DNA of 64,000 bases from Oryza sativa Japonica Group (GCF_034140825.1 NC_089040.1:1731501-1795500), one strand, 5' to 3'; positions 1 to 12,344 are shown, numbered from the stretch's first letter. Notes: generated by a model not told the origin, from the letters alone. A program made the numbers and translations.

Positions 1-323
1 CAACTTTTGTTGGTAAACGGTGGTCAGATTCTGATCACATGAACTTAGACAATTAAGACAATTTTGTTGGTAAATAGTAACAGACTATGGGTTGCAACTG
101 ATGGTCATGTATATCATGCAGATAGCTGTTTGCCGCGTGACTGACGGTGTTTACATACGCTTTATTAATTTCTCATATTCTACATCAAAATGCATGCAAT
201 TAGTCATTTACACAGGTCGATCTTGCTGTTGTATTAAGGCACACACTCCACAGTAATTGGCTCGCTCTGCTCATTAGCTGTTCTGACAAAGCACACGGCT
301 AGCTAGCTATAGCTGACTGGCTC
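1..323. other. Downstream flank / 3' UTR of the Nudix gene
   Basis: This is the AT-rich sequence just past the stop codon of the minus-strand Nudix gene. It probably holds that gene's 3' UTR. I see no other coding signal or repeat in it. Confidence 0.5.
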
Positions 324-2699
324 TTACAAGTTGGCCGACGACGAGCTGCCACGGCGGCGAGAGGTCGTCGGAGACGACGGCAGGAGGCCTTCCCTCTTGG
401 CCATCTCGTACAGGGCGATGGCGCTGAGCGCCTTGGCGTCGGCGGTGGCGCGCCACAGCTGGCTGTACGGCACCACCCGCAGCTTGATCAGCTCGCCATG
501 GTCGCGCAGCCCAGTCTCCTTCCCTTGGAGAGCCCTAAGGGTGTCCTCGTCGGCGTGGCCTCTGTACAGGAACAGCCCAATCTCTTCGTCGCAGCCACCC
601 TATGGGTAAGGAGACAGTTGGTCAAGACTGAAGAGCTCGTGATAGATCAAAAAATTTGTAATCTTTTATGCAGGTTACTGTACATAGCACAGATCTATAG
701 CACATTCAGAGTTTCAGACCCATAAACAGTGGAAATCTCTTGTAATTCTTGCTACTCGATTACATATAGGCAGGAGGGATTCTGCACAGAAATGTAATTT
801 CCCATCCCTCTGCATCGCATCTGCATCTTGACGCTATTTTAATTCCTCTTGCAAGAAAACATTTTTAGCTTCTCTATGTGTTGTCTAAATCTGACTTGCG
901 ACAAGTAAAACACAAGGAATGACCAGGCAAGGACTAGTGGACGACCAAGCAAGAATAATATGCCCCCCTGATGCAGTGATGCCTAATACTCGAGCCAAAT
1001 TGAGTAACACACTAACACTATACACCTATATGCTTATACATAGCTTCATTTCTTGAAGAGAAGTTATGCCAGATATTGCGCAGAGAAGGGAAATATTTGT
1101 CATTTACCGGTGAAGGAAGCATTCTGCATCCAGTGTCAGGGTTCAGCAATGCAGTAAGGTCAATCATATCCTCTAAATTTAGCTTAATTCCAGTTTCTTC
1201 TTCAACCTGTCAGTAATGAAAGACCCTTTATCACTATACTTCAAATATGGTGAACTTCTGACTCAATGTTATATACAGTATTACTATGGTCTGTGAACCA
1301 AACTGGCAAAGACCGGACGAGTGCTAGCATTACTAATCTCCAACAACAGCACATACCTCTAGATAAAGAAAAACAGGGATACTAACCTCACGGACTGCAG
1401 TGCCAACAAAATCTCCCTTTTCATCGTCTAGCATCCCAGCAGGTAGTTCCAATATAAATTTTCCAACAGGAACTCTAACCTAAAATTTTCAGAGCGGTCG
1501 ATACTCAACACAAGGTTCTAATACCAGAATATGAGCCATTCACAGTAACTGATGATAACATACCTGTTCTGTAAGAACAGCGTAAGTTTGCCCTTTAGAC
1601 TCCAAAAGAATCAACACAGCAACAGCAGGCCCTCTTGCAAATACAATTCCTGGAATCTGGATATATTGTCAAAACTCAAAATATAATACACACAAAATCC
1701 GCTTACTTTGAATCCTATACAACGACCACATCTAATTCAACATGCTACAAGGAATATCAATGAATTCACGAAACATATACATAGACACAGTCCAAAAAAT
1801 TCATTTGAAACCATAACCATTTTGTGCCACGATCAAAGCAAAACCTGGTGCCACTAAAACTTACTCGTGTGGAGACTATGGTTATACGATATTCTGCATC
1901 AGCAATTGCAAACCATGGTGGCAAAAAACATATTTCAGATGAAGAACATCTATTTGTAACAAGCAAAACTTGAGATATTCATATCAGTTTCAGTAGCAAC
2001 CAATTTTCAAGGATACTCATTCCAGTAGAGTAATCAGCAGACTATCTAAGATGTAATCGTTTTTTCAGGGATCTTCCTTCTAGATTTCTAGTAGAGCAAG
2101 CTGCAGATTATCCAAGGTTTTAATAAAAAGAGAGCAGGGAACGGCGGCAGCAACATTTCGATCACCTTGGCTTTGGTCTCCTCGTCGATGATGTCAGCCT
2201 TGAACTTGACAAACCCCACGCGTTTCCCAAACATGTCAACCCCCTGCACCCAATGCAGCGACGAAAATTAAGATTCACGCAAAAAAAATTTGCTTGCGCA
2301 GCTCATTTTTGATCGAGAAATGTAGCGGATTCAACACAGTGAGACAGTAGCGTGGCTCACCTGGATGAGGATTTGCCTCAGGTTCAGCCTCCCGTAGGTG
2401 AGGACCCCCTTCTCCTCCTGCAGGTTCTTCAGCCACTGCCTGAACAGCGAGGATTCCACCGCGCTCGTGAAATCCGCCTCGGTGAGGCCCGGCGCGGCCA
2501 CGACGCGGACGGGCGCGCCCGCGCCGGGCACCGCGACGGCGGTGCTGAGCTGCGGCGCGTGGTCGCCGGACGAGGCCATGCGCGCGCCGCGGCGGCTGGA
2601 CGGAGCGGGAGAGGGAGCGCGCGTGCTCAGGAGCGGGAGAGGCGGCGGCGCTGCTCGTCGGAATCCAAGCAGACACTGACGCGCCGCCGCCGCCGCCAT
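324..2699 (-). CDS. Nudix hydrolase, NUDX14-like (ADP-sugar diphosphatase type), probably plastid
   Basis: Six exons stay in frame and give a 325-residue protein: 2699-2361, 2243-2166, 1656-1564, 1479-1387, 1206-1108 and 599-324. All internal junctions are phase 0. The N-terminal ~75 residues are rich in Ala, Arg and Ser and look like a plastid transit peptide. A second Met (MASSGDHAP) lies about 40 residues in. The Nudix box runs from exon 4 into exon 5: G-MLDDEK near residue 186, then REVEEETGI near 201. The stretch from the first Gly to the REV motif is one residue longer than the textbook Gx5Ex7RE spacing. Length and motifs resemble Arabidopsis NUDX14, which hydrolyses ADP-glucose and ADP-ribose in plastids. 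The substrate is inferred from the family. GGCCCA/TGGGCC motifs lie just upstream. Confidence 0.87.
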
Positions 2700-2774
2700 C
2701 TCGCCGAGAAGAGAAATTCCACGCACCCATCCAGGTCCAGTCCAGTCCAGTCCACCACCATCTGCTATCCTTCG

Positions 2775-2802
2775 TGGGCCGGAACGGCCCATCAAAAGCC
2801 CA
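2775..2802 (-). promoter_or_regulatory. TGGGCC/GGCCCA cluster upstream of the Nudix gene
   Basis: Three site-II-like motifs lie within 30 bp: TGGGCC at 2775-2780, GGCCCA at 2786-2791 and AGCCCA at 2797-2802. They are about 80-100 bp upstream of the ATG. Such motifs are common in promoters of plant housekeeping genes. Their function here is inferred. Confidence 0.5.
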
Positions 2803-3970
2803 TTACAATGTAATCCTAGAGTTTATCTCCGGGTTAAGTCCACCAAACGTTCCTCATGTTTTCATCGAGCTTAAATCATATCTCTAAACCGCAATACCGA
2901 AAATATTCACCCTCCAACTTATAAAATTGGATCAAAGCAAGAGAGAAAAAGAGGAGACGGGAGAAAAGGGTAAAGAAGAGGGAACAGAGATGGTGACCCG
3001 GTCGGTGACTCTTTTTGCCTTAAGCCGCTTCGCCGTCAGCACTCTTGGACTCCTCCCTCATCCATCCACGCCACGACATGTTTTTTTGATGGCCTGCATG
3101 AGAGGGGGTAAAGCGGTGGAGGGAGGAGTCTGGCGGTAGCAACGCCTCCACATCGTGTCGGCAATGACGACGGCTTCACATCACGTTAATGGCGGCGGCT
3201 CTCCTCGCCCTGAGGCCTGAGGGACAAGGGGATGGATGAGGGAGAGAATAGGGGAGGAGAGTGAGGATGATATGTGAGGTCCACTTTATTTTTGCCAGAT
3301 AAACTTCTAATTAATACGAGTGGATCAGGTCAATTTGTCATGTCGGTAAACCAACTATCTCTAATACCGGAGGACCTAATCTATCTATTATATCTTTAAA
3401 GTAATAGAAAAAGGAGTCTCCACGTTCGCTCTCATGGCCTAAAAATTCTCACATTAATCAAAAAATAAGAAAAAGGAAAAATAGAACTAGATTAGGATTA
3501 GTTAAAAATTAAAAACTGAAGAAAGAAAGAAAAAAGGCATATTAAGAAACTCGAATCGGACAATCGTTAAAAACAAAAAAAAAAGGAAAACCTAATCATA
3601 CTACTGGAAACGGAATCGGACAATCTGTCTTAAAAAAAAGAAACAAACAAACAAAAAAAGGAAAACCTAATCTACTGGAAACGAAATGTACAATCGGTCA
3701 AAAACAAAAAAAAAAAGAAAAACATAATCATATTGGAAACGGACAATATTTTGGGAATACGTGTGTTCACACCACTTTTAGAAACATTGAAAGGCAAAAC
3801 AATCCTAATCAAACTCTGCCGTTTCCGAATTGTATCAGTATTGTCATGCCAATAAATACATAACCAAGCCAAAAATTAGCAAGCCAAAAATACATAACCA
3901 CGTTTGCTGTGGAGGCTAGAAATTCCCACATTAATCGGAGAAAAAGAAAAGAAGAGTCCAAATAGAAATA

Positions 3971-4640
3971 CAATCAAAAATAGCTGAAATTTGGAACTAA
4001 AAATATGCAATATTGAAAGAGGAGTCCATATAGGAACTCAATACGTGATTAATTAAAATTCGGAATAAAAATAAAAAAAATCGAAATTAGAAAAAGGAAA
4101 AATAGGAGTTCGAGTAGGAATACAATTTAAAAATAACTGAAATTCAGAATTAAAAATAAGGAATATTGAAATAAGAGTCCATATAAGAATCCAATACAAG
4201 ATTAATTAAAATTCGGAATGAAAATTTTTAAAAAAATCAAAATTAGAAAAAAGAAAAGAAGAGTTCAGAATACAATTTAAAATTAACTTAAATTCGAAAT
4301 TAAATATAAGAAGTGTTGAAAATAAGAGTACATATAACAACCTAATAGTAGATTAATTAAAATTCAAAATAAAAAATAAAATAAAATCCGAAATTAGGCG
4401 AATTAAAAAGAGAGTTAAAGTAGGAATACAATTTTGAAACAATTGAAATTGAAAATAAAAAATAAAAATACCAAAAGAACACAATACGAAAAATAAAATA
4501 AATTGTGAAATTAGGAAAAGAAAAATACTAGGAATACCATTTATAAATAACTAAAATTGGTGATAAAAAATCAAGACTATTGAAAGAAAATACCATCTAA
4601 AACACATGGCGAGATTAATTAAGTAACATGCCTATAAAGG
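3971..4640. repeat. Degenerate tandem array, about 150-bp unit, inside the Helitron
   Basis: A repeated block (a CAATTTAAAAATAACTG-like start, then GATTAATTAAAATTCGGAAT) recurs with starts near 3971, 4123, 4273, 4429 and 4537. The spacings are about 152, 150, 156 and 108 bp. The copies have diverged but line up over their whole length. Confidence 0.65.
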
Positions 4641-4739
4641 AGTAGAATGGTGGCGGTTGATACGACATATAAAAACTGTTAATAAAACACCAAATAGAAT
4701 CCTAATAACGATTGAAATGAAGGACGACGGGTAGGCCGT

Positions 4740-5400
4740 GAAGCAATCGATCAAGGCGGTTGCCGGGACTTCTAGAAAGTAAAAAAAAACAATGCTAATC
4801 ATATTGGATTTTTAAAATCTCAATGATAATAAAAAGGAGAAGCAGTGGGCGGGATGTATAGTAGAGCCGCCGACGGTTGGCGGGACTTCTAGAATATAAA
4901 AAATGAATTCCAACGATAGTTATGTTAGATTTTTAGAATCTCAATGACAATAAAGAGTAGGTGGCGGAAGGGCAGAGGAGTATAGTGACATCATTTAACG
5001 GGATTTCTAAAAATTATAAAAAAGAAACCAACAAGACTATAAACTCTAAAAACTACGAGGTCCAATTTTTAAAGGTTTGGAACTTCTAAAAAGTAAAAAA
5101 AACACAATGATAATCATGTTCGATTTTAAAATCTCAATGACGATAAAGAAGGGAGGCAGCGGGCGTGCCATAAAGGAAAACAATGGCAAAGCCGCTGACG
5201 GTTTAGCGGGACTTTAGAACGTAAAAAATGAACCCGAACGATAATTATGTTCGATTTGTAAAATCCCAATGACAATATAGAGAAAAGACAGTTCACGGCT
5301 CGTAGAGGAGTATTATGACTGCGTTTGACGGGACTTCTAGAAATTATAAAAACTATATGATCTGATTTTTAAAGGTTTCAAATAGTGGTAGATCAAGCAA
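4740..5400. repeat. Second degenerate repeat array in the Helitron
   Basis: The phrases GGGACTTCTAGAA, then (A)n, then AAAATCTCAATGACAATAAAG recur about five or six times, for example near 4767, 4882, 5004, 5080, 5210 and 5330. The unit is roughly 115-130 bp. It is unrelated to the 150-bp array before it. Confidence 0.6.
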
Positions 5401-5712
5401 GCAAATAAAAAGGATATGATAGAAGTAAGGGGTAGTAGCTGGTGTGACTTTTAAAAACTATATAATTAGAAATACGGGGATGATAAGCTTTGGTCTTTCA
5501 AAGTCTTAAGACAACGTGATAGCAATTTAATAAATTTTAAGTAAAATCATACTGAAAAATATATGATTTTGTTTGGGTGCTAGCCGCGCAATTGCACGGG
5601 CCACCCAACTAGTTTAACTTGATTTTATAAGTTGGAGGTTCAAGATTTCAGTTGTTGCGGATGCCAATTAAATAAGAGGGATTGTTGGTAGACATATTCC
5701 ATTATATCTACA

Positions 5713-5766
5713 TGGGCCTAAAGCCTAATGATAAATAGGCTTTGGGCCCATGTGGCAACTGGCCCA
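5713..5766 (+). promoter_or_regulatory. TGGGCC/GGCCCA cluster upstream of the CCDC137-like gene
   Basis: TGGGCC (5713), TGGGCCCA (5743) and GGCCCA (5761) lie 105-160 bp upstream of the ATG. These site-II-like motifs are over-represented in promoters of plant ribosome-biogenesis genes, which fits a basic nucleolar protein. The assignment is inferred. Confidence 0.5.
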
Positions 5767-5870
5767 TTGTGTAAACCTCGCCTTCCTCCTCGAATCGAAC
5801 CGAGCGGCGGCGGCGGCGGCGACCAAGGGAGCAGTGAGAGGCGGCGGCAGCGGCGGCGGCGGAGGAGGAG

Positions 5871-7221
5871 ATGCCGGGGAAAGGGCAGAGGCGGAGGGAG
5901 AAGAACTACCGGGCGGCGCACGGCGGCGAATCGCGGCTGCCCCCACCACCGAAGCAGCGGGAGCTCGACGCGCTCCCGTCCAAGCTCCGCCGCCTCATCG
6001 CCATCCAGGAGAAGCACAAGGGCGGCGAGAAGGGCGCCGTTGCCGGAGACTCCTCAGGTGCGCTCCCCTTACGCCTTTCACCCCGGCTGCCGCTGAACTG
6101 TAGTTATAGCCTGATGAAATTCCTACGTCCTCTACAGGGAAACAAGGAGAGAGCGATGCGGCGAAGAACAAGGCTCGCAAAGACAAGGTACTGCGGATTA
6201 ATTTCCTGGATAAACACGGTATCTTTAAGTACATTTTCCTGCTATTACGTTGCATTTAGTCCGTTCATCTGGTTGCTGTAATACTTTTGTTCATCGCATT
6301 CTATCGTTTGCTCTTTGGAAATGCAAGAGAACTCTACTACTCTAGTATTAATGCAATTTGTTAGCTTGTGCCCGATTTGCTTCCGCAGTTGGTACCTTGT
6401 CATATTCTGTATGTTCCATGTAGAAAACTAAGAAGCAGAACTTGGAGCCTACTGCTGATAGCAAAGCCGCAGAGATTAGTGGCAAGGATGGACCGGTTGG
6501 CGATGAGAACGCGAGTGTAGATGAAAACCGAAGGAAGCGGAAGAGGGGGAAAGCTGTGGATCTTCGTTTTAAAGAATTAGATGAGGCAGTTGCAGTTTCA
6601 AAGAAGCAGAAAAGGAAGAAGTAAGTTGTTTATTGTCTAAATGTCTGATACACTAGAGATATCACTTTGATTATTTCTTTGTTGCATCATGTAAATCGAA
6701 GATTGCCCTTTTGTTTCCAAGAACACGGATATTCCCTTATGAATTGATGCTAGTCTAATAATCTCTATTGGAAGTTGGACATGTCTGATGATTGCCTAAA
6801 GGGAATCGTTGTGCTATCTGTCTCACCCATTGGAAGGTATAGACATGAATAACATATCTCAATGTCACAGGTACCTGGATGAAAAGAAAAAGAAGCGCAA
6901 GGGCGACAAGATGGAAACTCTTCCAGAATTCCCTGGACGTGAAAAGGTTAAATTCGGTGAAGTTGTTGAGGCTCCACCAAAGTTGTCATTCCCTAAGGTA
7001 TCTTCCCTTCTCCGCACCCTAATCTCTCAATCCAAACTCCTTTCACTTAATCTATTTTCTGGATTAAATGTGGTATTCTTCTTTCGAAGGTGAAGAATGC
7101 TTTAGACGCTACTCGTGAGATGCTAAGAAAAGAGGCGATTGAGAACTACAGAAATATCAAGGGTTGGACATCAAGGCCTGGGCTCCAGCTTCCAACTCTA
7201 GCTGAAAATAAATCATTGTGA
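5871..7221 (+). CDS. CCDC137-like basic nuclear/nucleolar protein
   Basis: Five exons give a 230-residue protein: 5871-6057, 6138-6187, 6424-6620, 6871-6997 and 7090-7221. The chosen start, MPGKGQRRREKNYR, follows a GGC-rich leader and opens the longest in-frame exon. The protein is very lysine/arginine-rich. It has basic clusters (RRKRKRGK, KKQKRKK, KKKKRKGDK) like nucleolar localisation signals. The second half carries EFPGREKVKFGEVVEAPPKL and the C-terminal ATREMLRKEAIENYR. This arrangement resembles CCDC137/RaRF-type proteins of animals and their uncharacterised plant relatives. The basic composition and GGCCCA promoter support a role in the nucleolus, but the function is inferred. Its 3' end converges on the P450 gene. 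Confidence 0.75.
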
Positions 7222-7854
7222 CCATTTATTTCATATCTTCTCATTGTATCCTTAGCGAACTTACTCTGCTGAAATCAGAGTAGCTTATAGTACAGGTCTT
7301 GTACCCTCTTGTAGGCAATTTTGTAACAAACGTTGATTTTTGTGTTCTGGGTCATCTACTCTGTTTATTTTCTTGAAGTAATCTTTTTAATACTGGTAAT
7401 AGGTTTTATGTGATTGATAAAATGTTTGGTTTCATTCTCAGTAGGTTTTTAGCACAATGAAGGCTACTTTTCCTTACCTCATAGGATTGGCAGGATGCTT
7501 ACCTGGCTCTGGATTGATACTTAAAAGTTTCTTATGCACAAAGACTATCTTTAGTTATGGACAATATAAGCTATAGCTTTCCAGGCACATACAAAGAGGT
7601 TCTTGCATCCAAAGAAATGAAGCTTAAATACGTAGTTGATGATATAGCTGCATCCTCTTTCTTTAAGCACCCTATTACAAGCATATTAAATTGTACAAGC
7701 ACCTTACTTTTACCGGGCAAATTGTCCCATTGCTACTTTGTTGTTTTCATACGACTACTTGGGACAGATTATTATTACTTGCCTAATAGGACGGATGTTA
7801 GAAATGCATATGTTCCAATAAAATAACAAAAGGATGCAGTAGCTTGTTTGGGGT
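7222..7854. other. Convergent 3' ends of the CCDC137-like and P450 genes
   Basis: This AT-rich spacer separates two stop codons that face each other and probably holds both 3' UTRs. I see no further gene or clear repeat. Confidence 0.5.
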
Positions 7855-10800
7855 TCATGGTGAAATTTCTCGAGGGTTTGCAAGCAGATGGAGACCATTG
7901 TCGATATGGAGAGTGAACATTGTTTTATAGATTGGCTCCTTGGATTCATCTTCCAGTCTGAACTTGAAGAAATGTATCAGGGTAGCAGCCATGATCTTCA
8001 TCTGCCTGTGTGCAAATTCTTTCCCCAAGCAGATACGTGGCCCAGCCTGATCATGGTAAAATAGACTTATTAATGGAGATTCTTGTCTACAGGAAAGTGA
8101 AATTGTCTTGGGTTATTTTTAGAATATGAGAACTGGTGTTAAGTGTTAACACATGCAATTATGGTTTTATTTGGCTAAATGTAACCGCATGATGCAAGTT
8201 TCAATCCTCATCCTCAAAATACAGGTGATATTATCACCTCATTCTGAAAAGAAAGACATGCATGGGATGATTTATTGTTACTTGCAATTTTGTAGCATGA
8301 TATTCTTTTTCCCTGCTTCAGTTGGAATGCGGTATTGTATATTTGACTTTTCTTCTTGATCTACAGAAGGCTAGATTTAAACATGTTGAGGTAAATGATT
8401 CTTGCTGGTAGTACTTACATTGAAAGACACAAACTTGAACGGGCTCTCTTGCTGATAAACTCCATTCACAAGCCATCTTTCAGGCCTGAACTCCTGTGCA
8501 TCCTCACCCCAAAGGTATGTCATCCTCCCCATGGCATAAATCATGTAGTTAATTCCATCTCCTTTTACCACTCTATAGCCATTTGGTAGTACATCATCCT
8601 CGTCTGCCATCTTAGCATCCTGCAAAAACAATATAAAAGTATTTTTACGAAGGCGATGATGTTTTTAGTCATATTTTTTTTTTGTGCGTACAACGTTTGA
8701 GAAATGTGATATTGATTTTCCCTTTAATGAATATTGCAGATTGCACTAAAATCTAACAGTACCATAAAGCTATGCTGCATAATTAAGACTTCTCTTTGAA
8801 CAACACTTGCCTTGCAGCCTCTTCCTATAATATTTCCTTACTTTACAAAAAGATGGTGGACAAATGAAAATACTCCTTAATATTTTTTTCTTTTGGGCAA
8901 GAATTCCCAAGGATAACTAAGATTCTCTTTACTTTGTTTCTCATTATTTACTGTTATATTCAGATATCTCATGGTAATGTAGGTTTCCATGCTGAGGAAT
9001 GAACCCTTCAATATGAGATAACACTTCCAATACTAATATCCATTGTTGGCATGTGACCTACTTAATACCAGATCCATATCGAGCCAAATCATGACTAGAT
9101 TTATTTTAGTTCAACTCCACTCTATACAGGGAATAGCCGTGAAAGTTATTCATACCACTGGGACAGCAGGATATAGCCGGAGTGTCTCGGAAATTGTAGC
9201 CTGGAGGTAGTGCATTTTGCTAATTGCACCTTCGTCCAGTCGTTTGGTGAAGCTTTCAATAGTGTTATCTTCCTTGCTCCATTCAACAAACTCTCTGATT
9301 TCAAGGGCAACCTTATCCTGCACTATGGGGTTCTTGCATAGCAGGTAGAAGAACCAGGTAAGGGTATTTCCTGTGGTGTCTTTCCCAGCTATCAGGAAGT
9401 TGAGGACTATGTCACGCAAGTAGCGGTCATCCATTGTTCCAGGATCTTGCTCACTTGCTAGTACAAATCTTGATAGGATGTCCTCTTTGGTTTTCTGCGT
9501 GCCATAAAAAAGAATTAGAAATAAAACAATGCAGTATGTTAGCTCTGTCTTATATTTTTTTGTATTAAGAAAACTTAGAGTGACTAAATTCAGAGTTCAT
9601 TTTGGATTTGTGGAGCACATCAGACCACAGAACTGCATTCAAGCAAGTTGAAAATGAAATATTTGGGAAGCTGCTGTTATTTCACTAGCAAATTCAACTT
9701 TATGCATCTACTTGTTGCTCCAGAAACATGAGCTATTTGGAAAGGCATGATATCATAAACTGTAGAAAACAACATTACAGATAGAATTTTGAGTCCCTTA
9801 CATAGTCAGCTGCAATCTTCATTTGCTCTCTCTTCTGATGGATCAGTTTCATCACAAAGCTGTCGATGATCTGAATGTTCCTCTTGAGTTTGGCTTCTGA
9901 TCCAATGTTAAGATACCTTTTCAGTTTCCACATTATGTCAACAAATCGGTAGTAAACAAGGGAGTTTGCCTCATCAAAGGCCTTGCTGAATTGAATGCCA
10001 GATTCATCTGATCCAGATAGTGTGTTGAGCTCAAAACCAAACCCCACTTTAAAGATTGAGTCCATAGTTGCTCTCATCAAAAGATCCTGAGGAAAATTGA
10101 ATGACAATAACTTGATTTGCAATTAAAAGGGTGAAATAGTGAGAACTACCAGTTTTTTCATTTATATGTAGGTTTTGTTTTAATTTTTGCAGTTCTGTAA
10201 AGGTGCTGAACTAAAACGCGTATAGATTACAGCTATAAATTTGATCTTAGCATTTACCAAAACTTTCTTTTGTGCTGATCTTAGTCATGGAAGTACCTGA
10301 ATATTTATGCTAATTCTGTTAGCTGCTGCACATGAGATCTTCTCTGCCAGTTTTGCAGCATTCCTTCTGAATGTGTCACTGCTGAAGTCACGTAACACTT
10401 TGGTTGAGAATTCGTAGCTCGCTAGCTTCCTCTGATGACGCCACATATCCCCATCTGTTGCAAAAATTCCATCTCCAAAGAGATCCTTCATGGCTGTAGT
10501 GAGGAAGTCCCCCTGTGAATCAGGCTCAAACACTGTAAGATCTCATAGGCTCAACTATATATACTTTCCATAGTTACTAGTAACTTGCTTATGAGTTTAA
10601 CTCATATGGACATGCTAACTAACTTTATATAAATATACTGTTCTCTTAAGTTAATTATTTATATGGAAATGTGTTTTTTTTTAACCGAGCCATATATGGT
10701 AATGTTACTCGGTCATTTTAGCTTTTATTTCAGAAATGAATATAGTCATGTGTATTGCACTAAGCTATATTTTTTTTTATAATAGAACATATCATAGCAT

Positions 10801-11309
10801 ATGCCGTATTGTACAGCATGCAAGCTTTTGATCATCGTTTGTACAAATCTTGCAGGTAATAAACGCCTGACATACAGAATCACAGGCGGAAAATTTTGGT
10901 AAGAAAGATTGAAGTAAAAAACCTTGCTGTATTTACTGAAGCTGTTCTTGAGGACATGCTCAACGACGGCCGGATCAGAAGTAAAGACCTCGCAGTGACC
11001 GGGATACACAATCCTGCTGGTGCGATGCGCGGTTGCATAGTTGACATGTTCATCGAACATTCTGTCGAAGTTCTTGAGCTGCCGGAAAACTGTTCCGACG
11101 AGCGGCGGCCGGTCGTGGGCTCTCTCGGCGAACTCCTTGGCGCAGAGGACGGCGAAGGAGGCGACGACGCCGATGATGTAGAGGGCGATGGACAGCAAGG
11201 CGATGGCTAGAGCTGAAGCCAAGCACACTCCTGCTGATGCAGCTAGGTAGGTGAGCTGGGTAACCATAGCTGCTATACTGATGTTGCTTGCTGATTTGAG
11301 TAAGCTCAC
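7855..11309 (-). CDS. Cytochrome P450, CYP704 type (fatty-acid omega-hydroxylase clan 86)
   Basis: Six exons give 539 residues: 11309-10923, 10512-10297, 10086-9802, 9494-9156, 8619-8419 and 8046-7855. All junctions are phase 0. A long hydrophobic N-terminus (about residues 20-57) anchors the protein in the ER membrane. Visible P450 motifs are the I-helix AGKDTT (exon 4), ETLRLYP (the ExxR of helix K), FRPERW, and the haem-binding FNAGPRICLG split over the last intron, with Cys as the iron ligand. PPLVGTVF near the N-terminus and the overall pattern fit CYP704, whose members hydroxylate fatty acids at the omega end in lipid, cutin or sporopollenin metabolism. The exact substrate cannot be told from sequence. 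The gene looks intact. Confidence 0.93.
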
Positions 11310-11383
11310 TTCTCTACTTTATACTCACTGAATCTTATCTCTGCAGTTGACAAGGTCACAAGGCTAAAGGCAACAGCTATATT

Positions 11384-11698
11384 GGCCTTGTTTGGATCCT
11401 CTGAGCTATTAAATAGCCCTTCGAAATCTTGCTATTTAGAAGTATTAAATGTAGATTAGTGACAAAACCCATTCCATAACCCCTAGGCTATTTTGCGAGA
11501 CGAATCTAATGATGTATATTAATCCATAATTAGCGACTGATTATTGTAGCATCACTGTAGCAAATCATGGATTAATATACCTCGTTAGATTCGTCTCGCA
11601 AAATAGCCTAGGGGTTACGGAATGGGTTTTGTCACTAATCTACGTTTAATACTCCTAAATAACAAGATTCTGGAGGGCCTCCGGATCCAAACAGGGCC
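11384..11698. mobile_element. Tourist-like MITE, 315 bp
   Basis: Terminal inverted repeats GGCCTTGTTTGGATCC and GGATCCAAACAGGGCC are flanked by ATT on both sides (11381-11383 and 11699-11701). The interior is a near-perfect long hairpin with GCGAGACGAATCT and AGATTCGTCTCGC. The termini and 3-bp duplication fit the PIF/Harbinger-type Tourist MITEs of rice. Confidence 0.75.
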
Positions 11699-12085
11699 AT
11701 TGCTTTTGTTTTTGTGTGCATCCCTTGCCTTCTAGAAGAACACGTCTCTTTTCAATAATTGATCCCGTTTCTGAAGTACTACAATGTCTACTATTGTAAT
11801 ATGAGTATCTATTTAGGCAGTCATGTCATGTGCTATGGCATATGGATAACAGTATATTGTTTGATTGCTCTAAAGAATCTCAAATGTTTTTTCTTTTTCT
11901 TTTTTTGGTTGGTGAAGAATAAATCTCAGTTCTGAACTGTTGAGCAGAAGTGAACTGCAGAACTGTCATCCACGAGATCTTCAAATTCAGTGAGACTTTG
12001 CAACCAAATACTACTCGTATTTTACAAGTCTGCATACGTAAATGCATACTTTCATTTCATCTTATATAACGACTTTATGATAATA

Positions 12086-12344
12086 CTACCTCCGTCCCAC
12101 AAAGGTGGACGTTCTAGTAGTTATGAGATAAATTAGCTCACAGTTAAAGTTACCAATGTGCCCTCCAGTTGTCAGTGTGTTTAAGTGCTTGAGAAATAAA
12201 AAAGAATTAATGTGTATGCACTCAGTTCAAATGAATGGACCAGAATCACCAGAAGAGGTAGTAATGGCAGCACGGAACTGCAGCGACAGTCTTTACGGGA
12301 CATTTAGCAAGGGGTAAAATGACTACTTTTATGGGACGGAGGGG
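12086..12344. mobile_element. Stowaway MITE, 259 bp
   Basis: The ends are CTACCTCCGTCCCAC and GGGACGGAGGGG, with TA flanks at 12084-12085 and 12345-12346. This is the standard Tc1/mariner Stowaway arrangement. There is no coding capacity. Confidence 0.78.

Larger units (their letters stand above)
3384..5612 (+). mobile_element. Non-autonomous Helitron (about 2.2 kb)
   Basis: The 5' end begins with TC (TCTATTATATCTTTAAAG) after an A. The 3' end is CTAG followed by T, preceded by a short palindromic hairpin around GCGCAATTGCACGG at about 5586-5600. These are the standard Helitron signatures: TC at the 5' end, a hairpin and CTRR at the 3' end, and insertion between A and T with no duplication. 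No Rep/helicase reading frame is present, so the copy depends on other elements. The interior is AT-rich and made mostly of two families of degenerate tandem repeats, described separately. Confidence 0.82.
2889..5660. repeat. Imperfect inverted repeat bracketing the Helitron
   Basis: The left arm (about 2889-2930) and the right arm (about 5621-5660) are imperfect reverse complements. Both contain the core CTCCAACTTATAAAAT and a CCGCAA block. The Helitron lies between them. Removing it joins ACCTAATCTA to TTTAACTTG, which suggests an older inverted-repeat DNA element that the Helitron entered. I could not find a clean target-site duplication for the outer element. Confidence 0.45.
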
